Shown: piece after piece, positions 7,461-17,847 of the stretch
Position numbering within the stretch: the stretch's first letter is position 1
Layout of the letters: every line of letters starts with the position of its first letter
Assembly (NCBI GenBank): GCA_944323785.1
Contig: CALUTU010000006.1
Location: 1-64,000 of the forward strand
DNA from: an uncultured Bacteroidales bacterium
GTDB lineage: Bacteria > Bacteroidota > Bacteroidia > Bacteroidales > UBA932
Direction: 5' to 3'
DNA length: 64,000 nt
Made by a program: the position numbers and the translations under genes
Notes under the pieces: model-generated
Seen by the model: only the letters and a program-made list of their open reading frames with translations
What the model was told of the DNA's origin: nothing
Databases searched by the model: none

Positions 7461-9015
7461 TTTTTCCGTTCCTAGGCGGATGAGCGGGAGTGCTTATTGG
7501 GTCCTGATGGCCAAGGAGCTGCGGGAGTTTGCCGGACCTTTCGTACTTTTAGTTATAGTGAATATCACCGGGGACAAGCATACCTTTTCGGGGAAAATAC
7601 TGCTGGCTTCGCTGATATGCGCCGGATATCTGGTACTGGCGGCATTGATGGCTTTCATCGACTGGTATTTCAAGAAGTATTATATCGAGGGTGGCAAATT
7701 GGTTTTCATGAACGGCTTGCTGAATAAGGGAATAACCAGCATACCGCTGAATAAGGTTCAGTCTATGAGGACAAGGCAGGGGTTCATCTACCGGGTTCTG
7801 GAACTGCGGGGTGTGCTCTTCGATACGCTTGCGTCCAAGTCCGCGGAGGTAGAGCTTATCCTGGATGACCGGGACTGGAAGGCGTTGATGGAAAGGGTGG
7901 AGATGCAGGAGGAGGCAGTGGAGGATAAAGACTCGGGAGCGGAAGCAGTCACGGATGCAGATGCCGGTGATGTTCAGGGCGTACCTGCGGGCAAGGCCGT
8001 GGACAAAGACATGGCCACGGAAGGGAATCCAAAAGAAGAATCCGCTGCCGGAAATGCCGTCAGGATGGGCTTCAGCAATTCCAATTTGATCAAAGGGGCG
8101 TTCTGCCAGAACCACCTTCAGGGCATGGCCGTGCTCTTTGCGGCCCTGGCCGCTGTGTACAATTCCGTTACGACTGTAGATGACCATGCGGTAGACCATA
8201 TCATAGACTATGTGGACACATATGCCGGCACTCTGTCGCTCCAGCCTTCGGGTTATGTGGTCATCGCTGTGGCTCTGTACTTCTTCGTGATGCTGCTGTG
8301 GATAGGCAAGGTCTTTCTGCGTTATGCCAACATGGAAGTGCGTATCGCCCGCGGCCAGCTGACCTTCGAGAGCGGACTTATAGCCCGCAACAGCAGCCGC
8401 TTCTCCTACGATAAGGTCTGCACGGTCTATGTCAAGCGCAATTTCCTGGAGCAATGGCTGCACGGCAGTACCGTCATGCTGCGGCAGGCACTGAATGCCA
8501 CCGATGAGAAAAAGGGCGCGGATGTGAGGGTCTACGGCTCGGACTCGGCTGCTGATTTCCTCAACTGGTGGCTCGGAAGCGGCTACGGCTCTTCTCCGGA
8601 GGTCGTTTCGGCCCGCTCGGGGTACGGCCTGATGTGGCACGTCATGCGTCTGGATATTCTGATATCGCTGGCCGCCGCGGTCACACTGGCCTGCTTCGGC
8701 CTGTATGTGTGGCTCGCTGTGCCGGCGGCCTGGCTGCTGATATCCTTAGCCAAAGGATTCATGGCCGTCCGCCGGGGCCGTATCACGCTGAAGGAGGACT
8801 ACATCGAAATCCACAACGGCAGATTTGCGGACATTCGGAACTACGTCAAATACAGCAATATCGAGGTTGTCCGTCTGAAAGCCACCCCCTTCACCCCGTA
8901 CTCCCGCCGGGTGAGCCTCACCCTCTCCACCAACGGCACCTCCTTCACCCTCCGAAGCCTGCAGGAACAAGAGGCCCGGGAGATCTACGAACGGCTGGTA
9001 TTTTTCTGCAAATAA
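7447..9015 (+). CDS. PH domain-containing membrane protein (YdbT-like)
   Basis: A 522-residue membrane protein, partner of the preceding YdbS-like gene, with which it overlaps by 14 bp. Two N-terminal membrane helices (about 28-45 and 52-75) lead into a first bPH2 domain (YYIEGGKLVFMNG, IPLNKVQSMRTRQG). A 60-residue acidic low-complexity linker follows at about 150-215. A second pair of helices (around 225-290) and a second bPH2 domain (VRIARGQLTFESG, FSYDKVCTVYVKRN) come next, then a third membrane pair and a third bPH2 domain near the C-terminus (RRGRITLKEDYIEIHNG). The layout matches YdbT. The molecular role is unknown; a membrane scaffold is a reasonable guess. Confidence 0.88.
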   Translation: MRLSDFSVPRRMSGSAYWVLMAKELREFAGPFVLLVIVNITGDKHTFSGKILLASLICAGYLVLAALMAFIDWYFKKYYIEGGKLVFMNGLLNKGITSIPLNKVQSMRTRQGFIYRVLELRGVLFDTLASKSAEVELILDDRDWKALMERVEMQEEAVEDKDSGAEAVTDADAGDVQGVPAGKAVDKDMATEGNPKEESAAGNAVRMGFSNSNLIKGAFCQNHLQGMAVLFAALAAVYNSVTTVDDHAVDHIIDYVDTYAGTLSLQPSGYVVIAVALYFFVMLLWIGKVFLRYANMEVRIARGQLTFESGLIARNSSRFSYDKVCTVYVKRNFLEQWLHGSTVMLRQALNATDEKKGADVRVYGSDSAADFLNWWLGSGYGSSPEVVSARSGYGLMWHVMRLDILISLAAAVTLACFGLYVWLAVPAAWLLISLAKGFMAVRRGRITLKEDYIEIHNGRFADIRNYVKYSNIEVVRLKATPFTPYSRRVSLTLSTNGTSFTLRSLQEQEAREIYERLVFFCK

Positions 9016-9029
9016 AAATTTTATAAAAC

Positions 9030-10091
9030 ATGACAACAGCTGCACGCATCATCTTTATAGCCCTCGCCGCCGCATTTACCATGAGCAGTTGCCGGGGCTC
9101 ATCCGGACAACACTCCGACACTGATACTCATCCGTATGCCGAAGCCGCAAAAGCCGTCACTTCTTACGAATGTACCGAGATTCTGGACCATGCCGCTGAC
9201 AGTACCCGGGAAATCCTGATGGAAACGGAGATATTCGCCATCAAGGGATCCGACACTCTGAGGCTCGACCGCTACTTCCTGTCAGGAATGGAGCAGGCTG
9301 ACTCTCCTGTGGTAGTCTTCGTTTTCGGAGGAGGTTTCAAGTTCGGCGAAAGGTACTCCGAAATGTTCGTACCTTACTTCGAGTTCCTGGCCCGCCACGG
9401 CTGCACGATCGCCTCGATAGACTACCGCACCATGCTGGGCCGGATAAACTTCGACGGACGGCCATCCCCCGTAGATTTCATGAATATCCTCCAGTCCGCC
9501 ATTGACACTGCCGTAGTGGACCTGTACGACGCTACGCGGTACATCGCACAGCAGCGTGAAGCCTGGGGCATTGATCTTGAGAAAATTGTCATCAGCGGTT
9601 CAAGTGCCGGGGCCATCACCGTCCTGCAGGCCGAATACTACCGCTGCAACAGCCACAGCCTGGCAGCCCGCCTCCCTGAGGGATTCCGCTACGCGGGAGT
9701 GATATCCTTCGCAGGAGCAATCTCCGACAAGAAGAAACTGCACTGGCAGACCCTCCCCTGCCCCGTCATGCTCTTCCACGGCAATGCCGACGGCATCGTC
9801 CCTTTCCGCAAGGCCCACCTTCCCTTCCTCGGCGGCCTCTGGGGCTCGGAGAGCATAGCCCGGAGCCTCGAATCCCTGGACTCCCCCTGCCATTTTTACG
9901 AGATAGACAATGCCGGACACGAGATAGCCTCCCTTCCCATGAGCCGCAACCTCTACGACATCGCGGCCTTCCTCTCCCGCCAGGTCATCGACGGCAAGCC
10001 GCTGTCGGTCCATACGCTGGAGACCGTTCCCGGGGCTCCGGCCGCCAAGAAGAGATTTACCGTCATCGACTATATCAGGAACAATACTTGA
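9030..10091 (+). CDS. Lipoprotein alpha/beta-hydrolase (esterase/lipase type)
   Basis: A 353-residue lipoprotein with a lipobox ending at C21 (FTMSSC). The mature part is an alpha/beta hydrolase of the carboxylesterase/acetyl-xylan-esterase-like kind. It shows an oxyanion segment VFGGGFKFG near residue 95, the nucleophile elbow GSSAG around S192, the acid D near 253 (HGNADGIVP) and H297 (NAGHE). It starts 14 bp after the YdbT-like gene and may be cotranscribed. The export signal places it on a membrane facing away from the cytosol, but the residues after Cys do not form a surface signal. The ester substrate cannot be told from the sequence. Confidence 0.88.
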   Translation: MTTAARIIFIALAAAFTMSSCRGSSGQHSDTDTHPYAEAAKAVTSYECTEILDHAADSTREILMETEIFAIKGSDTLRLDRYFLSGMEQADSPVVVFVFGGGFKFGERYSEMFVPYFEFLARHGCTIASIDYRTMLGRINFDGRPSPVDFMNILQSAIDTAVVDLYDATRYIAQQREAWGIDLEKIVISGSSAGAITVLQAEYYRCNSHSLAARLPEGFRYAGVISFAGAISDKKKLHWQTLPCPVMLFHGNADGIVPFRKAHLPFLGGLWGSESIARSLESLDSPCHFYEIDNAGHEIASLPMSRNLYDIAAFLSRQVIDGKPLSVHTLETVPGAPAAKKRFTVIDYIRNNT

Positions 10092-10229
10092 CGTATTAGT
10101 TTATCTGCATCTGACGGACGGTTATTTTTAAAGCGGCAGTGCAGGTCCATGGAATTCGTTTCTGATTCACAGCAGTTTGCAAAACACAGCGCACAAACAA
10201 CTGCATACACTTCTGGCAGTTTCACAAAG

Positions 10230-10250
10230 AAGGCCGCTTTTCGCGACCTT
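10230..10250 (-). terminator. Hairpin terminator after tmRNA
   Basis: AAGGNCGC and its complement form an 8-bp stem with one mismatch around a TTTTC loop. On the plus strand it is followed by a run of Ts; on the minus strand by TTCTTTG. It lies 7 nt beyond the tmRNA 3' end. The gap between the esterase and the tmRNA (10092-10256) holds nothing else I recognise. Confidence 0.55.
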
Positions 10251-10256
10251 TTTTAG

Positions 10257-10649
10257 TGGAGATGGGCGGACTCGAACCGCCGTCCAAACACAGCACCCGA
10301 GTGCTTTCTACATACTTATTCTGTCTTTGATTGTCGGACGGTGACTGCGGACAGACACGCCATCACCGCCTTATCTCTTGAGTCTTAGACCGCTTTAGGA
10401 GAATCCACGGCCGCATCCAGCTTTAATGATACCCCGTATGCCGGACATAGCAGGCGGAAAGCCCGGCGGGATACTCGTCGCTATCGCCCTGGGCGACCGC
10501 GATTAAGGTAGTAAACCTGGTTTACTTACGCAGCGAGTGCATAGTTGTTGTTGCCAGTTATGGCTTTGGAACCTTGATGACGGGGTGGGTTGCCAACCCC
10601 GGTATGCTTACAGTCCGATGTCTTGTGCTGTCAAAACCAAAACATCCCC
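10257..10649 (-). ncRNA. ssrA: tmRNA
   Basis: Transfer-messenger RNA, which with SmpB rescues stalled ribosomes and tags the nascent chain for proteolysis. The 5' end GGGGATG pairs with the 3' end CATCTCC before an encoded CCA, forming the acceptor stem. The tRNA-like 3' part contains GTTCGAGTCCGCC. The 5' part begins GGGGATGTTTTGGTTTTGAC, a highly conserved start. The tag frame (10526-10555, minus strand) reads GNNNYALAA and stop; the resume codon is GGC. It lies 38 bp after the pgpH stop and has its own strong promoter. Confidence 0.96.
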
Positions 10650-10660
10650 GTTTACGACTG

Positions 10661-10690
10661 CAAAGATACGCAAAAAACATACCGAATCAA
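10661..10690 (-). promoter_or_regulatory. Promoter of tmRNA (-33 TTG, -7 TATCTTTG)
   Basis: On the minus strand TTG (10690-10688), a spacer of exactly 19 nt and TATCTTTG (10668-10661) match the full Bacteroidetes primary-sigma promoter. It ends 11 nt before the mature tmRNA 5' end. The -33 element overlaps the stop codon region of pgpH. This is the best-spaced promoter in the window. Confidence 0.8.
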
Positions 10691-12717
10691 GATTTTTTAA
10701 TCGTCGGATAGGCAATGCGCTCATGATACACCTGCTCCAGACGCTCCTTGAACATCCTCTTGACTATCTCGATGTCCTTTATCGATATATCAGCCTCAAC
10801 CAGCTGGGAGTCAGACAGACGCTTGCCGGTTATCGAATCCACCAGGTTCGAGATACTCTCCGGCGTATAATCTTTCAACGAGCGGGATGCAGCCTCCACA
10901 GCGTCCGCCATCAGCACTATGACCTGCTCCTTGCTCCTGGGCAGATCACCGTGATACATAAACGGTTCCTTGTTCTCAGGGTCTCCTCCGGCATTGCAGT
11001 ACTGAGCATAAAAATAGAATGTCAGCGAACGGGCATGATGGGTGCGGATAAAGTCAATCACCACCTCCGGCAGCTTGTGCCTGCGGGCTATGTCCACACC
11101 GTCATCCACGTGACGGATTATCTGCTGGGCACTTTCTTCCGGCGACAGTCCCTTGTGATAATTGAATCCGGCCGGAGCATTCTCCACAAAGCACTGCGGA
11201 TTCTTCATCTTCCCGATATCATGATACAGTGCGCCCACTCTGGCCAGTGTCATGTCGGCTCCTATCTCACGGGCCGCCTCCGATGCCAGATTGGCCACCT
11301 GAAGAGAGTGCTGGAAAGTACCGGGGGCTTTCTGTGCCAGTTCCCGGAGCAGCTTGACATTGGTGTCCGACAGATCCACCAGACGGAAATGCGATACCAA
11401 CGAGAAGAGTCTCTCGAAAATAAACGCCACTGGATAAGCCGCTATCACCAGGAGGGAATTGACAGCCAGCCTGAACACCTCTCTTCCGTCGAACAGCGAG
11501 AGCGTTCCGTCTCCGGACAGCAGGAATCCCATGTAGGTAAGGAACAGGCCGAGAAATATGAACAGTGAATTGAGGAACTGCGACCAGCCCTTGTTGAAAT
11601 ATTTGAACGAGATAATCGAGATGATACCTCCCGCCAGGTTCATGAAATAGAGCTGTACTCCGCTGCCCGTCTGCAGCATGAGCGGCAGAAGCATCACCGC
11701 GTACAGCGGGAACACATATCTGCTCTTGAAGAACATCGTCAGATATATCGCGAACACGGAATAAGGCACTATGAAGAGGTAATCGGGATTGAATCCGCGT
11801 ATAATGACCGTCAGCACAAACATCAGCACGTACAGCGTCAGGATAAAATAGAAAGTCTTGCGTTTCTCCAGGACATCCTTCTTGGTATAGTACACTACAG
11901 CGAACAGGGAAGCTGCTATGAGCAGGCACAGTATAAAATGCCCGACTCCGACTCCGAATACGGACTCAGCATATCCGTAAGTCAGCTCGTACTCCTGCTT
12001 GAACGAGTCCAGCAGCTGCTCTATCTCGGCAGTGACAATCTCCCCTTCGGAGACAATCAGCTGACCTGCGTAGACCATACCCTTTGTCGGGGAGATATAG
12101 TCCACAGCCTCCTTGTGAAACAGGTTGGTCTTGTCCTGGTCATACGTCAGATTGGGAACTATATACTCGGAGACATGATAGGCCGCGTACAGGGAATCAG
12201 CGTCGTAAGACGGGAAGCTGACTGAAAGATAATACTTCATGTAGCCTTCGGCCTTCTTTGGAGTATATACCTCTGCTATAGGTCTTTCCTGTGCCCGTTT
12301 GTCCGTCTGCACCACTATCGTGCCCACAGTAGACATATTGTCCATCGGCGGCAATATACCCACGGTGTAGATATTGTACAGGGACTCCATGATATAATAC
12401 AGCACGTGGTCGTCAATCCCGTTCTTGCCGTGCAGCGTGCGCAGACGCCGTATCTGAAGGTTGGCGACAGTGTTGTCGTAATCAAAGTACGGTATCACCT
12501 CGGAAGCCTTCTCCTCCTTTTCCCTAAGCAGTTCCTGATCTGTCTTGAGTATGGGAAAATCTATGGGGGACAGCAGCGTCTCATATACCCACGGACGGCC
12601 TTTCTGATAGTTGTACTTGAACTTTCCCTCCTCAGGGAACAGCAGGACGGTTACGACCAGCACTATCAGAAGCGAAAGGTATATCTTCGGATCTCTAAGA
12701 AAATTGTGTTGTTCCAT
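10687..12717 (-). CDS. pgpH: Cyclic di-AMP phosphodiesterase PgpH-like (7TM-HD)
   Basis: A 676-residue membrane protein of the 7TMR-HDED plus HD family, which hydrolyses c-di-AMP in Listeria and others. One N-terminal membrane helix (about 12-28) is followed by a large extracellular HDED region to about 265, then seven membrane helices to about 445. A cytosolic HD domain follows, with HSLQVANLASEAAREIG near 470, the metal-binding HD in YHDIGK near 497, and later H residues in FNYHKG, IIRHVDDG and RTHHARS. It is the first gene after the 51-bp palindrome at 12746-12796 and is followed by tmRNA. The assignment to c-di-AMP rests on family knowledge, not on any partner in this window. Confidence 0.9.
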   Translation of the reverse strand: MEQHNFLRDPKIYLSLLIVLVVTVLLFPEEGKFKYNYQKGRPWVYETLLSPIDFPILKTDQELLREKEEKASEVIPYFDYDNTVANLQIRRLRTLHGKNGIDDHVLYYIMESLYNIYTVGILPPMDNMSTVGTIVVQTDKRAQERPIAEVYTPKKAEGYMKYYLSVSFPSYDADSLYAAYHVSEYIVPNLTYDQDKTNLFHKEAVDYISPTKGMVYAGQLIVSEGEIVTAEIEQLLDSFKQEYELTYGYAESVFGVGVGHFILCLLIAASLFAVVYYTKKDVLEKRKTFYFILTLYVLMFVLTVIIRGFNPDYLFIVPYSVFAIYLTMFFKSRYVFPLYAVMLLPLMLQTGSGVQLYFMNLAGGIISIISFKYFNKGWSQFLNSLFIFLGLFLTYMGFLLSGDGTLSLFDGREVFRLAVNSLLVIAAYPVAFIFERLFSLVSHFRLVDLSDTNVKLLRELAQKAPGTFQHSLQVANLASEAAREIGADMTLARVGALYHDIGKMKNPQCFVENAPAGFNYHKGLSPEESAQQIIRHVDDGVDIARRHKLPEVVIDFIRTHHARSLTFYFYAQYCNAGGDPENKEPFMYHGDLPRSKEQVIVLMADAVEAASRSLKDYTPESISNLVDSITGKRLSDSQLVEADISIKDIEIVKRMFKERLEQVYHERIAYPTIKKS

Positions 12718-12745
12718 CTGACTGTTTTTAATATAACTATAGGGT

Positions 12746-12796
12746 GACCCAAAAGGAGAAATTTCAAGCGTAACGCAGAAATTACCCTTTTGGGTC
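12746..12796. repeat. 51-bp nested palindrome
   Basis: GACCCAAAAGG (12746-12756) and CCTTTTGGGTC (12786-12796) are perfect 11-bp inverted arms. Inside them AATTTC (12760-12765) pairs with GAAATT (12778-12783), and GCG with CGC at the tip. It lies between the stop of the oxoamine synthase gene and the start of pgpH, both on the minus strand. Neither strand has a T run after the hairpin, so a simple intrinsic terminator is unlikely. Confidence 0.7.
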
Positions 12797-12845
12797 GGCC
12801 TTATCAGGTTACTCGTACCGTTGGTTGCGGTACATCAGGGACAGG

Positions 12846-14105
12846 CTACATTATAGCCCTGTCCTGGATATTGTCTCCGTCATACTCTCCGGCGTCGAGT
12901 TTCTTCTTGGCCTCGGAGAATGCGTTGAGAGTGTACTCTACATCTTCCAGCGAGTGAGCCGCAGTAGGAATGATCCTGAACATGATCACGCCCTTAGGCA
13001 CGACGGGATATACGACCACTGAGCAGAACAGGTTGTAGTTCTCCCTGAGATCCACGAGCATATTGGTGGCCTGGGGCACAGTACCGTGGATAAAGACAGG
13101 CGTAACGCATGCCTCGGCAAGTCCGATGTCAAAGCCCCTCTCGCGGAATCCGTTCTGCAGGGCACGGGTTACAGTCCATAGTTTCTCGCGCAGACGGTCG
13201 CCTTCCGGTCCGCGGATGATTTCCAGCCTCTTCAGGCAACCCTCCACGATAGGCATCGGCAGGGACTTCGCATAAATCTGCGAACGGAGGTTGTAGCGGA
13301 GATAGTTGATGATGGACTTGGGACCGGCCACGAAGCCTCCGATGATAGCCATTGACTTGGCGTATGCTCCGATATAGAGGTCGATACCGTCCATCACACC
13401 GAAATGCTCGGATGTGCCGCGTCCGTGAGGGCCCATCACTCCGAAGCCATGGGCATCATCGATAAGGATACGGAACTGATATTTCTTCTTCAGGGCGACT
13501 ATCTGGTCCAGAATGCCGAGAGCGCCGGTCATTCCGTACACACCCTCTGTAATCAGCAGCACACCGCCACCGGTCTCCTCACAGACCTTGAGAGCACGCT
13601 GAATGGTCTTCTCGCACTTCTCGATATCGTTGTGCGGATACACCATCCTCTTGCCCATGTGCAGACGGCAGCCGTCGATGAGGCAGGCATGGGCCTCGGA
13701 GTCGTAAACAATCACATCGTGACGGTTCACAAGAGCATCGATAGTGGAAACGATGCCCTGATATCCGAAGTTGAACAGGAAAGCGTCCTCCTTCTGCTCG
13801 AATTCCGCCAGTTCTCTCTCAAGTCTCTCATGCAGGGACGTCTGCCCTGACATCATCCTGGAGCCCATCGGGTAAGCCAGTCCCCAGCGGGCTGCGGCCT
13901 CTGCGTCAACCTTACGCACCTCGGGATGGTTGGCCAGTCCGAGATAGTTGTTGAGACTCCAGCAGAGAACCTCATGGCCGTTGAACATCATTCTGGGAGC
14001 AATCTCGCCCTCCAGCTTGGGAAACGTAAAATATCCGTGACCTCTTGCGCGGTACTGTCCCAGAGGACCGCCCTCGTCTTTGTTTATTCTTTCAAAAATA
14101 TCCAT
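12846..14105 (-). CDS. PLP-dependent alpha-oxoamine synthase (sphingolipid/sulfonolipid-type acyltransferase)
   Basis: A 419-residue fold-type I PLP enzyme of the alpha-oxoamine synthase family (serine palmitoyltransferase, KBL, BioF, cysteate acyltransferase). Features are the N-terminal SLNNYLGLANHPEV, a His that would stack on PLP (SEAHACLIDG), DDAHGFGVMG for the pyridine nitrogen and the Schiff-base lysine near 250 in GAYAKSMAIIGGF. It joins an amino acid to a fatty-acyl thioester with loss of CO2. Its sequence departs from the classical Bacteroides serine palmitoyltransferase as I recall it, so cysteate as substrate (sulfonolipid synthesis, known from Alistipes and flavobacteria) is a real option. 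It starts 18 bp after gyrB ends, an apparent operon. Confidence 0.88.
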   Translation of the reverse strand: MDIFERINKDEGGPLGQYRARGHGYFTFPKLEGEIAPRMMFNGHEVLCWSLNNYLGLANHPEVRKVDAEAAARWGLAYPMGSRMMSGQTSLHERLERELAEFEQKEDAFLFNFGYQGIVSTIDALVNRHDVIVYDSEAHACLIDGCRLHMGKRMVYPHNDIEKCEKTIQRALKVCEETGGGVLLITEGVYGMTGALGILDQIVALKKKYQFRILIDDAHGFGVMGPHGRGTSEHFGVMDGIDLYIGAYAKSMAIIGGFVAGPKSIINYLRYNLRSQIYAKSLPMPIVEGCLKRLEIIRGPEGDRLREKLWTVTRALQNGFRERGFDIGLAEACVTPVFIHGTVPQATNMLVDLRENYNLFCSVVVYPVVPKGVIMFRIIPTAAHSLEDVEYTLNAFSEAKKKLDAGEYDGDNIQDRAIM

Positions 14106-14123
14106 ATCTGGTAATTTAAAAAT

Positions 14124-16130
<2,007 letters not shown>

Positions 16131-16150
16131 TCAATATTATTTAAAACGAA

Positions 16151-16158
16151 CAAAGATA
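16151..16158 (-). promoter_or_regulatory. -7 box of gyrB
   Basis: Read on the minus strand, TATCTTTG matches TAnnTTTG, 26 nt before the gyrB ATG. A TTTG lies 22 nt further upstream, within the 3' end of the barrel gene. Confidence 0.6.
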
Positions 16159-16167
16159 CAAAAAATC

Positions 16168-17847
16168 TCATAATTTGAAGCAAATGCCGGCCCCGAAATT
16201 GATTCCTGGTTCAACATAATTCAAGAAATACTGTATCTTACTGTTTGCCAGATTATTGCCCTCTACAAAAACCATCAGGCGGGTATTGACCGCGTAAGAG
16301 ATCCTCAAGCCCACATCCACGAAAGCAGGCACCCTGTAGGCTGTGGCCTGAGTGTAGGGAACAGCACTCCACCCGGTGGTTGACGTGCGGAAATAACAGT
16401 CTGCCCGGATGAAGAACCGGTGCCTTAGGTTATATTCCAGCACTGCGTCCACGTCAAAGGCAGGGGTCATCAGCGCCGCTTCCCAGTTGGAGAAACCGCG
16501 GTAGTTGAACTCAGCCCGGGCAAGAAAAGAAGGAGACTGCCACTTCAGCATTCCGGTAATTCCGAACATGTGCGAATCTGCCCAATTCACCATCTGAGTC
16601 CAGGAATTCCTGTAAGACAGCGCCATAAACGACAGGCTGTTGCTGAGCATGGAATAATTTATCCCCAGACTGTATGAAAAGCGGTCCCGGACCAGTCCGT
16701 TCAATCCGAACTCGGCTGAAACCGGCACGGCTGACTGGTACGCTCTTCCGCTGTCCTCCATCCACGGATTGAGAGCGAAAAGGTCGTAGCGCGTATACAG
16801 TTTGTTGTCACCGGAAGCTTTCAGATACAGCCACAGGGCATTGTGGGCCGCCTCGAAACTCACTGACGCATCCGGATATATCAGGAAACCGCCGCCGTCC
16901 TTACGGGTGCAGTCACCGTAGACTGAAGAGAATACCAGTCCTGCCTGGATCCTCCACCTGTCCCTCTCCCATGTGTACACGGGTGAGACCTTCCAGATGC
17001 CCCGGGACGGAAATGTATTGCCGACCGTAACGCCGGTGAATGTACCGCCAAACGTCACGTAAAGCCTGTGCTCTCCCTTAATCGTCGCCCCCAAGGAGAC
17101 ATCCGCATCCACCAGATGCTCCAGCACACCGTGACGGTCATTGAAATAACGGTACCCCAGAGCGGCATTGTAGTAAAAGGAATTTGGATCCGGATTCGTA
17201 GAACGCACATGCAGGGACGCTTTAAGATGCTCAAACTGATTGTATACCGTTGCTCCGGAATATCCGTCCGCAGGAGCAAGCGCATACATGCTTCCTATAT
17301 ACGATGCATCCAGATTCACTTCACCTTTTGTCCAGCGGCATCCCATGAAGAGCCCGCCTCTGTTCTTCATCCTGTCACCGTTGATCTTGTGGCCGGGATA
17401 GGTCATTACACTGCCGGCATATACTGCCTGAGGCACTTGCCCCCAATACGAATCATGGTTGATATAAAGGCCCATGGAGAACCTTTCTCCGAAACGAGGA
17501 GTTATATACAGGTCTGCCGACGGAGTCCACGGATATGCTGCCGCGACTCTCGCATAAAGCCACGGGTAGACCACCTTTCCCTCCGCCTTGGGGCCGGCGG
17601 TGAGCACCGGAGAAAAGTCATACAGGTCCCGGTACGGGCTGTAAAAAGCCGTATAGTCAAGATTCAACTTGAAATTCAGCAGAGAATCGTCTACGGCAGG
17701 CTCTATCGGAGACTTCACCACGTCCATCACAGCCCCCTCGTAATCCCGCTCCACCTCCACTGCCTGACTGATCTCATTCTGGGCCCGCACAGGCAAAGCG
17801 GCCGCGAGCGCCAGCAGTATTGATATTATATATGACCTACGCATCAT
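16168..17847 (-). CDS. TonB-receptor-like outer membrane beta-barrel without plug domain
   Basis: A 559-residue outer-membrane protein. It has a signal peptide (MMRRSYIISILLALAAALPVRAQ) and then alternating aromatic-rich strands resembling the C-terminal barrel of TonB-dependent receptors. Late segments include RADCYFRTSTTGWSAV and VFVEGNNLANSKIQYF, and the last strand is INFGAGICFKL. There is no visible plug domain, TonB box or carboxypeptidase-like N-terminal domain, so TonB-driven transport is doubtful. The start overlaps the stop of the upstream TPR gene by four bases (ATGA), so the two are translationally coupled. Function unknown; a partner of the TPR protein is the best inference. Confidence 0.82.
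   Translation of the reverse strand: MMRRSYIISILLALAAALPVRAQNEISQAVEVERDYEGAVMDVVKSPIEPAVDDSLLNFKLNLDYTAFYSPYRDLYDFSPVLTAGPKAEGKVVYPWLYARVAAAYPWTPSADLYITPRFGERFSMGLYINHDSYWGQVPQAVYAGSVMTYPGHKINGDRMKNRGGLFMGCRWTKGEVNLDASYIGSMYALAPADGYSGATVYNQFEHLKASLHVRSTNPDPNSFYYNAALGYRYFNDRHGVLEHLVDADVSLGATIKGEHRLYVTFGGTFTGVTVGNTFPSRGIWKVSPVYTWERDRWRIQAGLVFSSVYGDCTRKDGGGFLIYPDASVSFEAAHNALWLYLKASGDNKLYTRYDLFALNPWMEDSGRAYQSAVPVSAEFGLNGLVRDRFSYSLGINYSMLSNSLSFMALSYRNSWTQMVNWADSHMFGITGMLKWQSPSFLARAEFNYRGFSNWEAALMTPAFDVDAVLEYNLRHRFFIRADCYFRTSTTGWSAVPYTQATAYRVPAFVDVGLRISYAVNTRLMVFVEGNNLANSKIQYFLNYVEPGINFGAGICFKL

Noticed and set aside
12718..12845. Riboswitch before pgpH
   Set aside because: The palindrome and a small GTACCG hairpin do not match a riboswitch class I know, including the c-di-AMP ydaO type.
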